Shown here piece after piece: positions 48,136 through 57,737 of a stretch of DNA of 64,000 bases. The stretch lies in contig JAUNNF010000002.1 in assembly GCA_030537355.1 (NCBI GenBank), forward strand, positions 124,001-188,000. The letters run 5' to 3'. A program made the position numbers and the translations under genes. Origin of the DNA: Coriobacteriia bacterium. Its GTDB lineage: Bacteria > Actinomycetota > Coriobacteriia > Coriobacteriales > Eggerthellaceae. The first letter of the stretch is position 1. Every line of letters starts with the position of its first letter. The notes under the pieces were generated by a model. The model was not told the origin of the DNA and made no database searches. It saw nothing but the letters and a program-made list of their open reading frames with translations.

Positions 48136-48369
48136 ATGAGTGATTTAAAAAAAATACAGAACGAAGAATTAGAAAATGTTGCCGGTGGTAGTTGTGGAAA
48201 ACCTTACTATAGACTTTTTTGTAGCCGTGGTCATGCAGCAACTGATGGTCTAAAAGAAGAAGATGCCCAAAATCTTTTGAAAGAAAAAAATACGTATTGT
48301 CAATTTGGTCATCTTGCAGATGAACTAGTAGAAGTGACTGGACCAATAATTAAAAGAAATAAAAAGTAG
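48136..48369 (+). CDS. double-glycine precursor peptide 5, C..GH type
   Basis: The 77-residue peptide has an AAAGGAG site. Leader MSDLKKIQNEELENVAGG. The product has FCSRGHAATDG and YCQFGHLADE, two C-x-x-G-H units about 28 residues apart, again suited to metal binding, plus a Cys just after the cleavage site. It is transcribed away from the exporter operon. No terminator was recognised in the 138 bases before hypC. Confidence 0.8.
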   Translation: MSDLKKIQNEELENVAGGSCGKPYYRLFCSRGHAATDGLKEEDAQNLLKEKNTYCQFGHLADELVEVTGPIIKRNKK

Positions 48370-48507
48370 TGAAGATTAAATATTGAATAGTTTCTAACAT
48401 AATAAAGCTATACATCAATTATTCGTTAAAAAGTGTATATAGTAGTTTGACTAAGTAATTCATTTAAATGTGTCTTTGTATGATAATATTAATCATATAA
48501 GAATAAT

Positions 48508-48708
48508 ATGTGTTTAGCAATTCCAGGAAAAATAATTGATGATAAAAGAGTTGATTTTAACGGTGTAATCCGTGAAGTCGCATTTGATTTAGTTCCAAAA
48601 GCAAAAGTTGGTGACTATGTATTAGTTCATGCAGGTTTTGCTATCGAAATAGTTGACCTAGAAGAGGCAAAGAAAACCTTAGATTTAGTAAAGGAGTTAC
48701 AATTATGA
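48508..48708 (+). CDS. hypC: hydrogenase maturation chaperone HypC
   Basis: The 66-residue protein opens MCLAIPGKI, with Cys2 the conserved residue binding the Fe(CN)2CO precursor with HypD. VGDYVLVHAGFAIEIVD is the OB-like barrel. The stop overlaps the next ATG (ATGA). A TATAAG box at 48496-48501 gives a possible leaderless start. Confidence 0.95.
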   Translation: MCLAIPGKIIDDKRVDFNGVIREVAFDLVPKAKVGDYVLVHAGFAIEIVDLEEAKKTLDLVKELQL

Positions 48709-50639
48709 AAAAATACGTCATTGCCCTATTGGTAGCAGTTCTTCCAGCAATTTTTATTGCGACACCCGCATTTGCATGTTCAGGTGTTTATATTGGATGC
48801 GATGCAAACACTCAAGGAACCTCTATAATTTCTCGTTCTAGTGATACTGACATCCTTAATTCTCACAGTTATTTAAAAGTTTATGGAGGGCCAGATGGTG
48901 AAAAGCCAACGCTTATAAGATGCAATAATGGTTTTGAATTTAGTCCTACAGGAACTTTTTATAGATTCATAAGTACTCAAAATTGTGACTGTTATTGTGA
49001 CAATTATTGGGCTTTTGCAATTAACGAATGTGGAGTTAGTGTTTCTTCTCCCGTTTCTGGGCATAGTGGATATAGATCTTTAGACTTCAATGCATTTGTT
49101 AAAGATGGACTTCCAGAAGATCCTATAGCTTTTATTGTTGGTTCTTCTTGTAAAACCGCAAAAGAAGGTATTGAGCTAATAGCAAAAATCATTGACGAGA
49201 AAGGTTCTGCTTCAGACAATATTGTACAAATATCTGATCAGAATGAATGTTGGTATATGGAGATTTATGGTGGGCATGAATATTGTGCAGTAAAATGTCC
49301 TAATGATTGTGTTGCAACTTTTGGTAATGAATATCAAATTACTACAGAATATGCAACTTGCGAAGATGCAGTTTGCTCGCCTCATTTGTTTTCTCGTGCT
49401 CAAGAAAACAATTTTGCCGTTTACAATGCTGATGGAAAAATGAATATTTTCAACACTTATGTAGGAGAAGGCAGACATTCAGACTTTTCACATATGCGTA
49501 CATGGGGATTTCATAGGCTCTTATGTCCTAATTCAACAGGTCCATATTCAACAAATATGGACTTACCTTTATTTTATAAACCAGAACATAAAGTGAGTGT
49601 TTCTGAAGTAGAAGAACTTTATCGTGATAGATATGAGGGAACAGAGTATTGCCCTGAAACTACAGGCAGAGAAGACACTCGTGTAATTGCAACTGAGGAA
49701 CAAACAAAAATCCACTTAATGCAAACATACAAGGATGCTCCTGCAGATATTTGTGCAGTTACTTGGTTCTGCCCTAATTGTTCAGAATTTGGTAATTTTA
49801 CTCCATTATGTAATAGTGAAAGTGTTTTTGATAAATCATATACCGAAAACTCTTCAACTTATGAATTTAACAAAAATAGCGCATCTTTTACAATGAAAGA
49901 ACTTAATACAATATGTGATCAAAACAGAAAGCAACTATCAAAAGGAGTTAGAGATTATTGGAAAGCATTGGATGCATATGCACAAAATATAATGCCTAAA
50001 CTAATTAAAGAAGGTAATAAAGATAAGATCAATGATTTTTGTAGCTTTATGCAAAAACAATCTTATGAAGATACAGTTAGATTAACAGATGATATTAACT
50101 GGTTTTTGATGAGCAATACTATTACTCAAAAAGACGGTATTAATTTGTACACATTGCAATCGCTACCTAGAGAAAGAGCAATTTTTGAAGCTAATATTGA
50201 TGCTCTTTTGTTCGCAAAAATTGATGGTTGGGAAATAAAAGATTTTAAGATAGAACAACAACCTGAGAAAGCTGAAGCAATCGGCATTGACTCTTATAGA
50301 GAAATCGATTCTGGTGGTACGGTAGGTTATTTAAAACTTCATAAAGATAATACAACAGTAGAGCTTGTTACAACTAATGGTAATCAGCCTTCTGTTGGCA
50401 AACTTATTGTTAATGGCGAAGAACAGGAATTTAAACCAGTAGTCAAAAACGACAAAATTTATGCTCCTCAATCGTTGTTAAATATCTTAAACAAAAATGT
50501 GAAAGATTATGGTTTTATAACAAACAATGACAGTGATAAAACAGCGCCACAAAACGTAATAATGATTATGTGTTTAGTTGGAGCTGTAGTTGTAACTACA
50601 GTTGTTCTTTTGGTAATTGGAAAAGGAGCTAAAAAATGA
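48705..50639 (+). CDS. membrane-anchored C69 dipeptidase, first
   Basis: The 644-residue protein's signal peptide ends PAFA before Cys25, and the Cys opens the mature chain (CSGVYIGCDAN), as needed for an N-terminal-nucleophile C69 (PepD-like) hydrolase. ISDQNECWYMEIYGGHEYCA and VATFGNEY are further family motifs. The C-terminal hydrophobic segment and basic tail (VIGKGAKK) anchor it outside the membrane. The substrate is unknown. It is inserted between hypC and hypD with ATGA overlaps on both sides of the pair. Confidence 0.88.
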   Translation: MKKYVIALLVAVLPAIFIATPAFACSGVYIGCDANTQGTSIISRSSDTDILNSHSYLKVYGGPDGEKPTLIRCNNGFEFSPTGTFYRFISTQNCDCYCDNYWAFAINECGVSVSSPVSGHSGYRSLDFNAFVKDGLPEDPIAFIVGSSCKTAKEGIELIAKIIDEKGSASDNIVQISDQNECWYMEIYGGHEYCAVKCPNDCVATFGNEYQITTEYATCEDAVCSPHLFSRAQENNFAVYNADGKMNIFNTYVGEGRHSDFSHMRTWGFHRLLCPNSTGPYSTNMDLPLFYKPEHKVSVSEVEELYRDRYEGTEYCPETTGREDTRVIATEEQTKIHLMQTYKDAPADICAVTWFCPNCSEFGNFTPLCNSESVFDKSYTENSSTYEFNKNSASFTMKELNTICDQNRKQLSKGVRDYWKALDAYAQNIMPKLIKEGNKDKINDFCSFMQKQSYEDTVRLTDDINWFLMSNTITQKDGINLYTLQSLPRERAIFEANIDALLFAKIDGWEIKDFKIEQQPEKAEAIGIDSYREIDSGGTVGYLKLHKDNTTVELVTTNGNQPSVGKLIVNGEEQEFKPVVKNDKIYAPQSLLNILNKNVKDYGFITNNDSDKTAPQNVIMIMCLVGAVVVTTVVLLVIGKGAKK

Positions 50640-52603
50640 AAAAGTACATTATTGCCGTATTAGCGGCTATTTTACCTGCAATCTTTTTCGCAACACCTGC
50701 ATTTGCTTGCACTGGTGTTTATGTTGGATGTGATGCAAATGATCAAGGCACATCGCTTGTTGCACGATCTTCGGATTCTGGTTTTCTTAATCATCCTGTA
50801 CATGTAAAAGTATACGGTGGAGCTGATGGAGAAAAGCTTACAAAAATTGTATGTGACGGAGGGTTTACATACGAGTTTCCTAGCAACATGCTCCGTTTTA
50901 TTACAACTCCATCTAATGAATCTATTGACAGATGTGGTTTTTATGCCACAGCAATTAATGAATGCGGCGTGAGCATTACTGCAACTGTTACAGGATATAG
51001 CAGTAATGATTCTTTAAAATTTAATTCTTTTGTTGAAGATGGATTAGGCGAAGACATAATGGATTTGATAGTTGGGGCACAAGCACATAGTGCACGTGAA
51101 GGTATTGAAATACTCGCAAAAATTATTGACGAGCATGGTTCTTGCGAAGACAATATTATTATGATTTCTGACCAGAAAGAGTGCTGGTACATGGAGATTA
51201 TTGGAGGACATCAGTATTGTGCTGTTAAAGCACCTAATGATTGTGTAGCCTGCATTGGCAATGAGTTTGCAATTACTACAGAATATGCAACTTGCGAGGA
51301 TGCTATTTGTTCTCCTGATTTGTTTGAATTGCCTAAAAGAAACAATTTTGCTGTCTACAATTCAGATGGTAAGATGAATATTTTTAATACTTATGTAGGC
51401 GAAAATCACCATACAGATTTTTCTCATTTGAGAACATGGGGTGGACATCATTATATGGCACCAAGTACAGCGGGTACATATTCTACTAATATGTATTTAC
51501 CGCTTTTTTATAAACCAGATAGAAAAATTACTCTTTCTGACGTAGCGGAAATTTTTAGATATAGATATGAAGATACAGAATTTTGTCCTGAGACAAATGG
51601 CAGGGATGATATTAGAGTAATTGCAACAGAAGAACAAACAAAAACTCATATTTTACAAACATATAAGAATTTGCCAGCAAATAAAGCTGTTGTAAATTGG
51701 TTTTGTCCAAATAGTGCTGAGTTTGGTACATTTGTTCCTATAAGTAATGCTGAAAAAGTATTTGATAATTCATATACCGTTAATCCTTTTGAACACAGTT
51801 TAACAGAAGATAGCTGTGCAACAGTAATGAAGGAACTTAATACTATATGTGCTCAAAATAGAAAAAAATTGAGCAAAACAGTTAGAGATTATTGGAAATC
51901 TACAGAGCATTATTCGCAAACTATGATGCCTCAAATATTGGAATCAGGAAATATTGATGAATTTTGTTCTGGTATGCAAAAATGGGCATATGAGGATTGT
52001 AAACGCTTGAAAAGTGATGTTGAATGGTATTTGATGGGTGACACAATCACATGGCGCAAGAATGTTAATCTGAATACTCAAGAATATTCAGAAAAATATT
52101 ATCCTGATTTTGTAAGCAGTGTTGACGTTGCTTTGTTCGCAAAGTTAACTGGTTGGAATATACTTGAAAATACTATTCGTTCTAGAAACAATGGCACACC
52201 TGATCCTTCAATTGCAGGTCATAAAACACAAGCTGAAGTAGGTGGAAGTGAAGGTTATATTAAGATTCAAAAGGGAGATAAAACTATTGAATTAATTACA
52301 TCAAATGGACATGATAGGTCGGTAGGTAAAATAATTGAAAACGGTCAAGAAAAAGAAAATATTGTTTATTTAGACAACAATAAAGTTTTTACTACCATTC
52401 CATTTTTAAACATATTGACTAATGGTGATTATATGAAATTTACTGATTTTAATACTTTTGATATGTCTTCATATAATCCTCCAATTAACTTATTTGTAGG
52501 AATTGCAGGATTTCCAATATGGGGACAAATTCTTCTAATAGTTGGAGCAATTATTGTTCTTGTTGGAGTTGGCATTTTAATTGGAAGAAAAGTTAAAAAA
52601 TGA
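50636..52603 (+). CDS. membrane-anchored C69 dipeptidase, second
   Basis: The 655-residue paralogue of the preceding gene has the same plan: signal peptide, Cys25 at CTGVYVGCDAN, MISDQKECWYMEIIGGHQYC, and a C-terminal membrane segment with GRKVKK. The two are clearly homologous along their whole length but diverged, so the duplication is not recent. It overlaps hypD by 4 bases, which ties its translation to hydrogenase maturation. Confidence 0.88.
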   Translation: MKKYIIAVLAAILPAIFFATPAFACTGVYVGCDANDQGTSLVARSSDSGFLNHPVHVKVYGGADGEKLTKIVCDGGFTYEFPSNMLRFITTPSNESIDRCGFYATAINECGVSITATVTGYSSNDSLKFNSFVEDGLGEDIMDLIVGAQAHSAREGIEILAKIIDEHGSCEDNIIMISDQKECWYMEIIGGHQYCAVKAPNDCVACIGNEFAITTEYATCEDAICSPDLFELPKRNNFAVYNSDGKMNIFNTYVGENHHTDFSHLRTWGGHHYMAPSTAGTYSTNMYLPLFYKPDRKITLSDVAEIFRYRYEDTEFCPETNGRDDIRVIATEEQTKTHILQTYKNLPANKAVVNWFCPNSAEFGTFVPISNAEKVFDNSYTVNPFEHSLTEDSCATVMKELNTICAQNRKKLSKTVRDYWKSTEHYSQTMMPQILESGNIDEFCSGMQKWAYEDCKRLKSDVEWYLMGDTITWRKNVNLNTQEYSEKYYPDFVSSVDVALFAKLTGWNILENTIRSRNNGTPDPSIAGHKTQAEVGGSEGYIKIQKGDKTIELITSNGHDRSVGKIIENGQEKENIVYLDNNKVFTTIPFLNILTNGDYMKFTDFNTFDMSSYNPPINLFVGIAGFPIWGQILLIVGAIIVLVGVGILIGRKVKK

Positions 52604-53550
52604 AGCCATTTACTATAATGGAAGTGTGTGGAACTCACACACACGTCATAGCAAAAGCAGGGCTTAAACAGTTATTGCCAGAAAATGTTCGTTTAATTTC
52701 TGGTCCTGGATGCCCTGTTTGCGTTACCCCTAATGCGGCCATTGATGAGATGATAGCCCTAGCTGATATACCAAATGTAATTATTGCTACATTTGGTGAT
52801 ATGGTAAGGGTGCCTGGGTCAACAACAAGTTTACAAAGTAAGACAAATGTTGTGATTGTCTATTCGCCAATGGATGCTGTTGAATTGGCTCGTAATAACC
52901 CTGATAAAGAAATTGTTTTCTTAGGTGTTGGTTTTGAAACAACAACGCCGACTACTGCTGTGGCAATTAAAAATGCTCCTGATAACTTTTCTGTTTATTG
53001 CGCACATAAGAGTATGCCTAACGTATTAAAGTTGATTAATAATGTCGATGGATTATTATTGCCGGGTCATGTAAGCACTATTATTGGCATTGAACCTTAT
53101 AAAAGTTTAGGTATACCAGGTGTGGTTGCTGGTTTTGAACCCGAAGATATTATGCTTGCAATAGATATGCTTTTAAAGTGCGATAACGAAATTAAAATTG
53201 CATATACTCGTGGTGTTAAACCAGAGGGTAACCCAACTGCACTAAATCTTATCGAAGAAGTATTTGATACTTGCGATTCTGAATGGCGAGGGTTAGGAGC
53301 GGTTCCTTATTCTGGATATAAGATTAAAGACAAGTATAGCAAGTATGATGCTACTAAGAAATTTGATATTAAACCTGAACCTACACATGAGCATTCAGGT
53401 TGTAAATGTGGTGAAGTATTGAAAGGGGTTTTAGAGCCAGAAAACTGCCCTTTGTTTGCAAAAAAATGTAGCCCTGCAAATCCAATTGGACCATGTATGG
53501 TTTCACATGAAGGTTCTTGTTCTGCGCATTATCAAAACCCCAAGATATAG
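52600..53550 (+). CDS. hypD: hydrogenase maturation protein HypD
   Basis: The 316-residue protein builds the Fe(CN)2CO unit with HypC and HypE. EVCGTHTHVIAKAG, SGPGCPVCVTP and the C-terminal Fe-S Cys cluster (CKCGEVLKG ... CPLFAKKCSP) are intact. The N terminus begins about 25-30 residues later than in most HypD proteins, directly at PFTIMEVCGTHTH. The start is fixed by the 4-base overlap with the C69 gene. Confidence 0.94.
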   Translation: MKPFTIMEVCGTHTHVIAKAGLKQLLPENVRLISGPGCPVCVTPNAAIDEMIALADIPNVIIATFGDMVRVPGSTTSLQSKTNVVIVYSPMDAVELARNNPDKEIVFLGVGFETTTPTTAVAIKNAPDNFSVYCAHKSMPNVLKLINNVDGLLLPGHVSTIIGIEPYKSLGIPGVVAGFEPEDIMLAIDMLLKCDNEIKIAYTRGVKPEGNPTALNLIEEVFDTCDSEWRGLGAVPYSGYKIKDKYSKYDATKKFDIKPEPTHEHSGCKCGEVLKGVLEPENCPLFAKKCSPANPIGPCMVSHEGSCSAHYQNPKI

Positions 53551-53644
53551 TGTTTTTTCAAAAAAATTAAAAATTTAAGTACATTTTATAGTGTTATGTG
53601 TATAATAGGACACCCACCAAATAGGTAGCTTAAAGGAGGCACAA

Positions 53645-54034
53645 ATGGAGAAAACTATCGAGGAAACCAAACAAGATTTTCAGGTAATTGAAAACATCAA
53701 CACAGAAGAATATGAAAAAGACGAGGTTACATCGCGTATCATTGATAGAGTGTATGTAAACGTCACAACAAAAGATGGTAGTGAACCTCAAATTTCAGAT
53801 GAAGAAATTAGAGAATATATTAAGAGAGGTAATTTGAAGAATCCTTATACTGTTGTTCACGGTCTTGATTTAGTTTTAGACGGAAAAGATATTGAAATTT
53901 CCTACGATTTAGCTCCAGCTCCTTTTGATAGAATTCGCAGAATTACTGGTTATTTAGTTGGAACTATGGATAGATGGAATGATGCTAAAACATCTGAAGA
54001 GGCTGACAGAGTAAAACATTCTGTAAATCTATAA
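53645..54034 (+). CDS. small protein related to anaerobic NrdD C terminus
   Basis: The 129-residue acidic protein has an AAGGAGG site. The end RIRRITGYLVGTMDRWNDAK, then DRVKHS, resembles the glycyl-radical-loop neighbourhood of anaerobic ribonucleotide reductase (RVxGYL ... RWNxxKxxE). No Cys is present and no large NrdD lies nearby. It may be a stand-alone radical-domain spare part or only a relative. TATAAT at 53601-53606 is its likely -10 box. Confidence 0.5.
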   Translation: MEKTIEETKQDFQVIENINTEEYEKDEVTSRIIDRVYVNVTTKDGSEPQISDEEIREYIKRGNLKNPYTVVHGLDLVLDGKDIEISYDLAPAPFDRIRRITGYLVGTMDRWNDAKTSEEADRVKHSVNL

Positions 54035-54054
54035 TAGAAAGTTTTCAAATTTAA

Positions 54055-54092
54055 AACCAAGAATTTCTAATTTGAGGTTCTTGGTTTTTTTG
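54055..54092 (+). terminator. terminator after the NrdD-like gene
   Basis: AACCAAGAA/TTCTTGGTT stem with a run of seven T. Confidence 0.88.
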
Positions 54093-54110
54093 TTATAATG
54101 GCACATCGCC

Positions 54111-54911
54111 GTGAGTATTAAAAGAAAAAACAAGATTGGTTTTGCTTTTGCTGTTGTAATAATATTAGCAGTACTTACTTTTTTTACTGTAATTATTTCT
54201 ACTTATATTGCAACAATTAATGGGCTTATTCCAAATAGCAATGCAATAGGAATTGGTAATACAAAGTCAAGTATAAATACTCGAGTTGGAGCTTTACGTT
54301 CTACAGAATATTCAGATGTAGAATCTGCAAATTCTTCACAAAGTCAGTTGTCTACCTTTGTGCCTACAGACATAACAAATCTTTTACAAAATTTAATAGC
54401 TAAAAGAGAACAGGCTATAAAAGATGCTGCAGAAAAGCACAGGATTGAGAGAGAAGCTCACACTGCCAGAGCATTGCTTGCAAGAAAGGCATTAGAACAA
54501 GCATATGGAATGCCTGAAGGCTTATCTGAAATTGAATGGGATGTTGAAGAGGTAGATTTTGTTCGCGAATGGGGAGATAAGATAAATGCATATCTTGCGG
54601 GGTCCCCACTTCAAAATCAAGGCAGTGTTTTTGCTAAAGCTGCTTGGGATGAGTGTATTGATCCTCGCTGGTCACCTGCAATTTCTAACACTGAAAGTTC
54701 AAAGGGAGCTCGATGTTTTTTGCCATATAATGCTTGGGGCTGGGGGCAAAAATCTTGGAGTAATTGGGAAGAGGCTATTAAAGAACATGTAAAAGGTTTA
54801 TCTGCAAAATACGGATATACAATCGCAAAGCCTTTAGCTAAAAAATACTGTCCACCAAATTCAGAGAGCTGGTATAACAATACACTAAATCAAATGAAAA
54901 TGATTGGTTAA
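54111..54911 (+). CDS. exported lysozyme-like-domain protein
   Basis: The 266-residue protein starts GTG 12 bases after TATAAT. Membrane segment at about 9-33, then a Lys/Glu/Ala coiled-coil-like helix (about 90-135). The last 105 residues (AAWDECIDPRWSPAISNTES, then SKGARCFLPYNAWGWG) read as a small lysozyme/transglycosylase-like domain with an exposed Glu in NTESSKG. The likely role is wall cleavage. Similar proteins occur in Coriobacteriia, from memory. It converges on the next gene with a 4-base overlap. Confidence 0.7.
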   Translation: MSIKRKNKIGFAFAVVIILAVLTFFTVIISTYIATINGLIPNSNAIGIGNTKSSINTRVGALRSTEYSDVESANSSQSQLSTFVPTDITNLLQNLIAKREQAIKDAAEKHRIEREAHTARALLARKALEQAYGMPEGLSEIEWDVEEVDFVREWGDKINAYLAGSPLQNQGSVFAKAAWDECIDPRWSPAISNTESSKGARCFLPYNAWGWGQKSWSNWEEAIKEHVKGLSAKYGYTIAKPLAKKYCPPNSESWYNNTLNQMKMIG

Positions 54912-57082
54912 ATCCAAAAGAGAATATCTCGCAAGAAACCTCGATAAGCCCATCTATAAACATCGCCATACCAACCAGTTTCAATTACAAAACATGTTAG
55001 CACGCTATAGATTACACTAATTAAAACCAAAACAAGCAATACTACAATCAAAATATTGCGATATTTTTTTGGCCACTTACCAATATTTTCATTAACAATA
55101 AAAGCGAGCAATACAGCAGCAATTAATAACATGAAGCTAAAATCAGCGTAGTATCTTTGAAGTATGCCCGCCATTTGAGCATCTAGAATTGCAACAAAAA
55201 CTGCAACAACAATTAAAACACCTATAACACCTGCTATAGTATGTGTTTTTCTTATTCTGTTACGTAGGCTTAGTATTGGCTTCATAAAGAATAAGATCCA
55301 TAAAACTGGTAAACAAACTAGTACACCACCAAATGTCACCTCTTTAATTGTTTGACCAAAATATGTTGTATCAAAAATAACAGGGTTTAAGAAAGGAAAT
55401 ACACCTGTTAAGTTAGGTGGTTGAATAAAGTAGGCAAAAAGAGCTGGCAAAATTCGTGCGACTTGCATTCCTCGTTGTGTCATGTCATTCATTGTTAAGT
55501 TGTAGTTTGCCCCAAAATCGGTTATGGAACCAAATCTTGCGTAATTGTAAGCTGCAAGACATATTCCTACAAAAATAAAAGGCGCTACAAAGCTTATAAA
55601 TTCTGTAACGCTTTTTTTGCAAAGCCCTTGGGTTCTGAATCTTCTCCAAAATAGTGGAACCGCTACAGCAGCGACAAGCATAATTTGTGGTCTGCATCCA
55701 GCTATTAGAGCCATGCAGAGTGAACCTGCAATAAACCATCCATAAGCTTTCTCAGTTACTCTTGCTCGCATCCAAAAATATAATCCCCAAACAGCAAAAG
55801 CTAATGCGCATGCTATAGGAAGCGAGTAAAACGTAGGAAATTTAAACAAATATAATATGCCACTACATGCAATAAGCGGTATTTGGAACAAAAGATATAT
55901 TCCTAAGCTCACTCGCTTAAAATGATATCGTGCAAACCTGTCAAGTAATATACTAATCCCTATAATAAATAATATTCCCATTATTAAAACGCCTATGGCA
56001 GTTGGGAAATTTTGACCGGTTATCAGGTAAAACGGCAGGTAAAATAATACAACAGGGATTACTCCAAAATAAACGTAATAGTGACCATCTTTGTATGCAA
56101 CATCAAATAAATATTTTTCTCCAGTTTGTTTCTGGAGTTCATCGCGGCTTCCCTTATCGTAAGGGTCAGGCATACATTTAAGATATTCTGGAGGTTCTTG
56201 TTCAAGGTATAGTTTGCCTTTTGTCAATGATTTTGCGAGTTCGGCATATTGTTGTGCATTGTCTCCTGCAACCTTAAAAGTATTAATTGGGCTTACACCA
56301 TCCCATTCACCATAATTATAATTTGATGTTGCAACGCCTACTAAATTTGAACCCATTAATAGATATGCACTTACTAATAATGTTTCAATAATTATGGTTG
56401 CTGTAATAACAATTTTTGTATAGATAGGTCGCTCTACCATCATTATTTTATAAACGGAAGATTTAGGCCTGAATATATAAATTAAGAAAATTAAGGCAAA
56501 TGCGGTTAGGAATCGCCACATTACAAATGTAAAAGGGTATGTTTCGTTAATTGAAATCGATTTGATGTAGATTGGATAGTTAACATCTTTTCCGGTAATT
56601 TGCATCTGCAAATTTTTCACTTTACCTGTAGCTTGTATAGAAAAGTATTGTGATCTAGGAGCTGCTGAAGACATCATAACTTCAGGTATGCCTACTGTAT
56701 ATTCTGTAGTGTCAAAATATGTACTATGACCGCTATCTGTAAAGTTAAGTTTCACTGCAATTTCTTGTGCATCTTGATTTTTATCAAGCTTTAAATAGAT
56801 ATTGCTTATATTTTCATTGATATCTTTAATTTCTATTGTGTTTTGTGCAACAGAAGCAACGTATCTTCCATCGCTTGTTTGTGGAAGATTAATTTTTTCA
56901 CTTAGATCAATTGGTTTATTGAAAAGCGTTGTTATAGTTTTAAAATTGAATATAACGCATTCAAAAGTTAGAGCTAATAAAAAGATTAAAAGTACACGAA
57001 AAAATATATGTTTTATTCTTGCCCTTTTCGGCTGAATAAACTTACGATAGCCGTATCTTATTGTGTGGAATAAATTAGGCAT
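54908..57082 (-). CDS. polytopic membrane protein, GT-C glycosyltransferase-like
   Basis: The 724-residue protein has one N-terminal membrane segment, an extracellular beta domain (about 55-185), then ten or more membrane segments. This layout, with acidic residues in loops after the first core helices (YGEWDGVSP, then AGDNAQQYAEL), is typical of lipid-linked-sugar (GT-C) transferases acting on surface glycans. Donor and acceptor are unknown. The start overlaps adk by 8 bases. Confidence 0.65.
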   Translation of the reverse strand: MPNLFHTIRYGYRKFIQPKRARIKHIFFRVLLIFLLALTFECVIFNFKTITTLFNKPIDLSEKINLPQTSDGRYVASVAQNTIEIKDINENISNIYLKLDKNQDAQEIAVKLNFTDSGHSTYFDTTEYTVGIPEVMMSSAAPRSQYFSIQATGKVKNLQMQITGKDVNYPIYIKSISINETYPFTFVMWRFLTAFALIFLIYIFRPKSSVYKIMMVERPIYTKIVITATIIIETLLVSAYLLMGSNLVGVATSNYNYGEWDGVSPINTFKVAGDNAQQYAELAKSLTKGKLYLEQEPPEYLKCMPDPYDKGSRDELQKQTGEKYLFDVAYKDGHYYVYFGVIPVVLFYLPFYLITGQNFPTAIGVLIMGILFIIGISILLDRFARYHFKRVSLGIYLLFQIPLIACSGILYLFKFPTFYSLPIACALAFAVWGLYFWMRARVTEKAYGWFIAGSLCMALIAGCRPQIMLVAAVAVPLFWRRFRTQGLCKKSVTEFISFVAPFIFVGICLAAYNYARFGSITDFGANYNLTMNDMTQRGMQVARILPALFAYFIQPPNLTGVFPFLNPVIFDTTYFGQTIKEVTFGGVLVCLPVLWILFFMKPILSLRNRIRKTHTIAGVIGVLIVVAVFVAILDAQMAGILQRYYADFSFMLLIAAVLLAFIVNENIGKWPKKYRNILIVVLLVLVLISVIYSVLTCFVIETGWYGDVYRWAYRGFLRDILFWI

Positions 57083-57737
57083 TGATTAGGCTTTTTACAT
57101 CTTCATATACAGCAAGAGCATTTTTCTTGCCGTTAGAAACTTTGGCACCGTTTACTTTTTTTAGTTTGCCTTGAGCTTTATAAAAATCGGTTAGAGGAGC
57201 AGTGTTTTCTTTATAAACAGTAATTCTGTTTCTAACAGTCTCTTCGTTGTCGTCATCGCGTTGATACATTTCTCCACCACATTTAGGACAAACATATTCT
57301 TCAGGATTTTCTACACCAAGAACAGATCCTATTGCGCCACAGCTTTTGCACATACGTCTGCTGCAGATTCTCTCAATTATTACATTATCTGGTGTATCGA
57401 TTAAAATTGCGAGGTCTACTTGAGTATTCAATTCCTCAAACATATCATCTAGAGCTTCTGCTTGAGCAGTTGTGCGAGGAAATCCATCTAATATAAGACC
57501 ATTTGAAATGTCATTTTCTTGGAATTTTTCTTTCATAATGCCGATAATAACTTCATCTGGAACAAGGTTTCCAGCATCCATATATGATTTTGCGAGCTTT
57601 CCTTGTTCTGTGCCTGCAGCTACTGCTTCTCTCAGTAAATCACCTGTAGAGATATGTAGCATACCAAAATCTTTAATTAAAAATTCAGCTTGAGTTCCTT
57701 TACCAGCACCTGGTCCGCCTAACAATACAAGGTTCAT
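57075..57737 (-). CDS. adk: adenylate kinase
   Basis: The 220-residue enzyme interconverts AMP, ADP and ATP. P loop GGPGAGKGTQA at the start, DGFPRT motif, and a zinc-binding LID with four Cys (CKSCG ... CPKCGG) typical of Gram-positive enzymes. It overlaps the udk-like stop by one base (TAATG), so it is translated from the same mRNA. Confidence 0.97.
   Translation of the reverse strand: MNLVLLGGPGAGKGTQAEFLIKDFGMLHISTGDLLREAVAAGTEQGKLAKSYMDAGNLVPDEVIIGIMKEKFQENDISNGLILDGFPRTTAQAEALDDMFEELNTQVDLAILIDTPDNVIIERICSRRMCKSCGAIGSVLGVENPEEYVCPKCGGEMYQRDDDNEETVRNRITVYKENTAPLTDFYKAQGKLKKVNGAKVSNGKKNALAVYEDVKSLINA

Noticed and set aside
42147-48369. Lanthipeptide or sactipeptide cluster
   Set aside because: No LanM, LanBC or intact radical-SAM gene is present; only export genes and a decayed SPASM remnant nearby.
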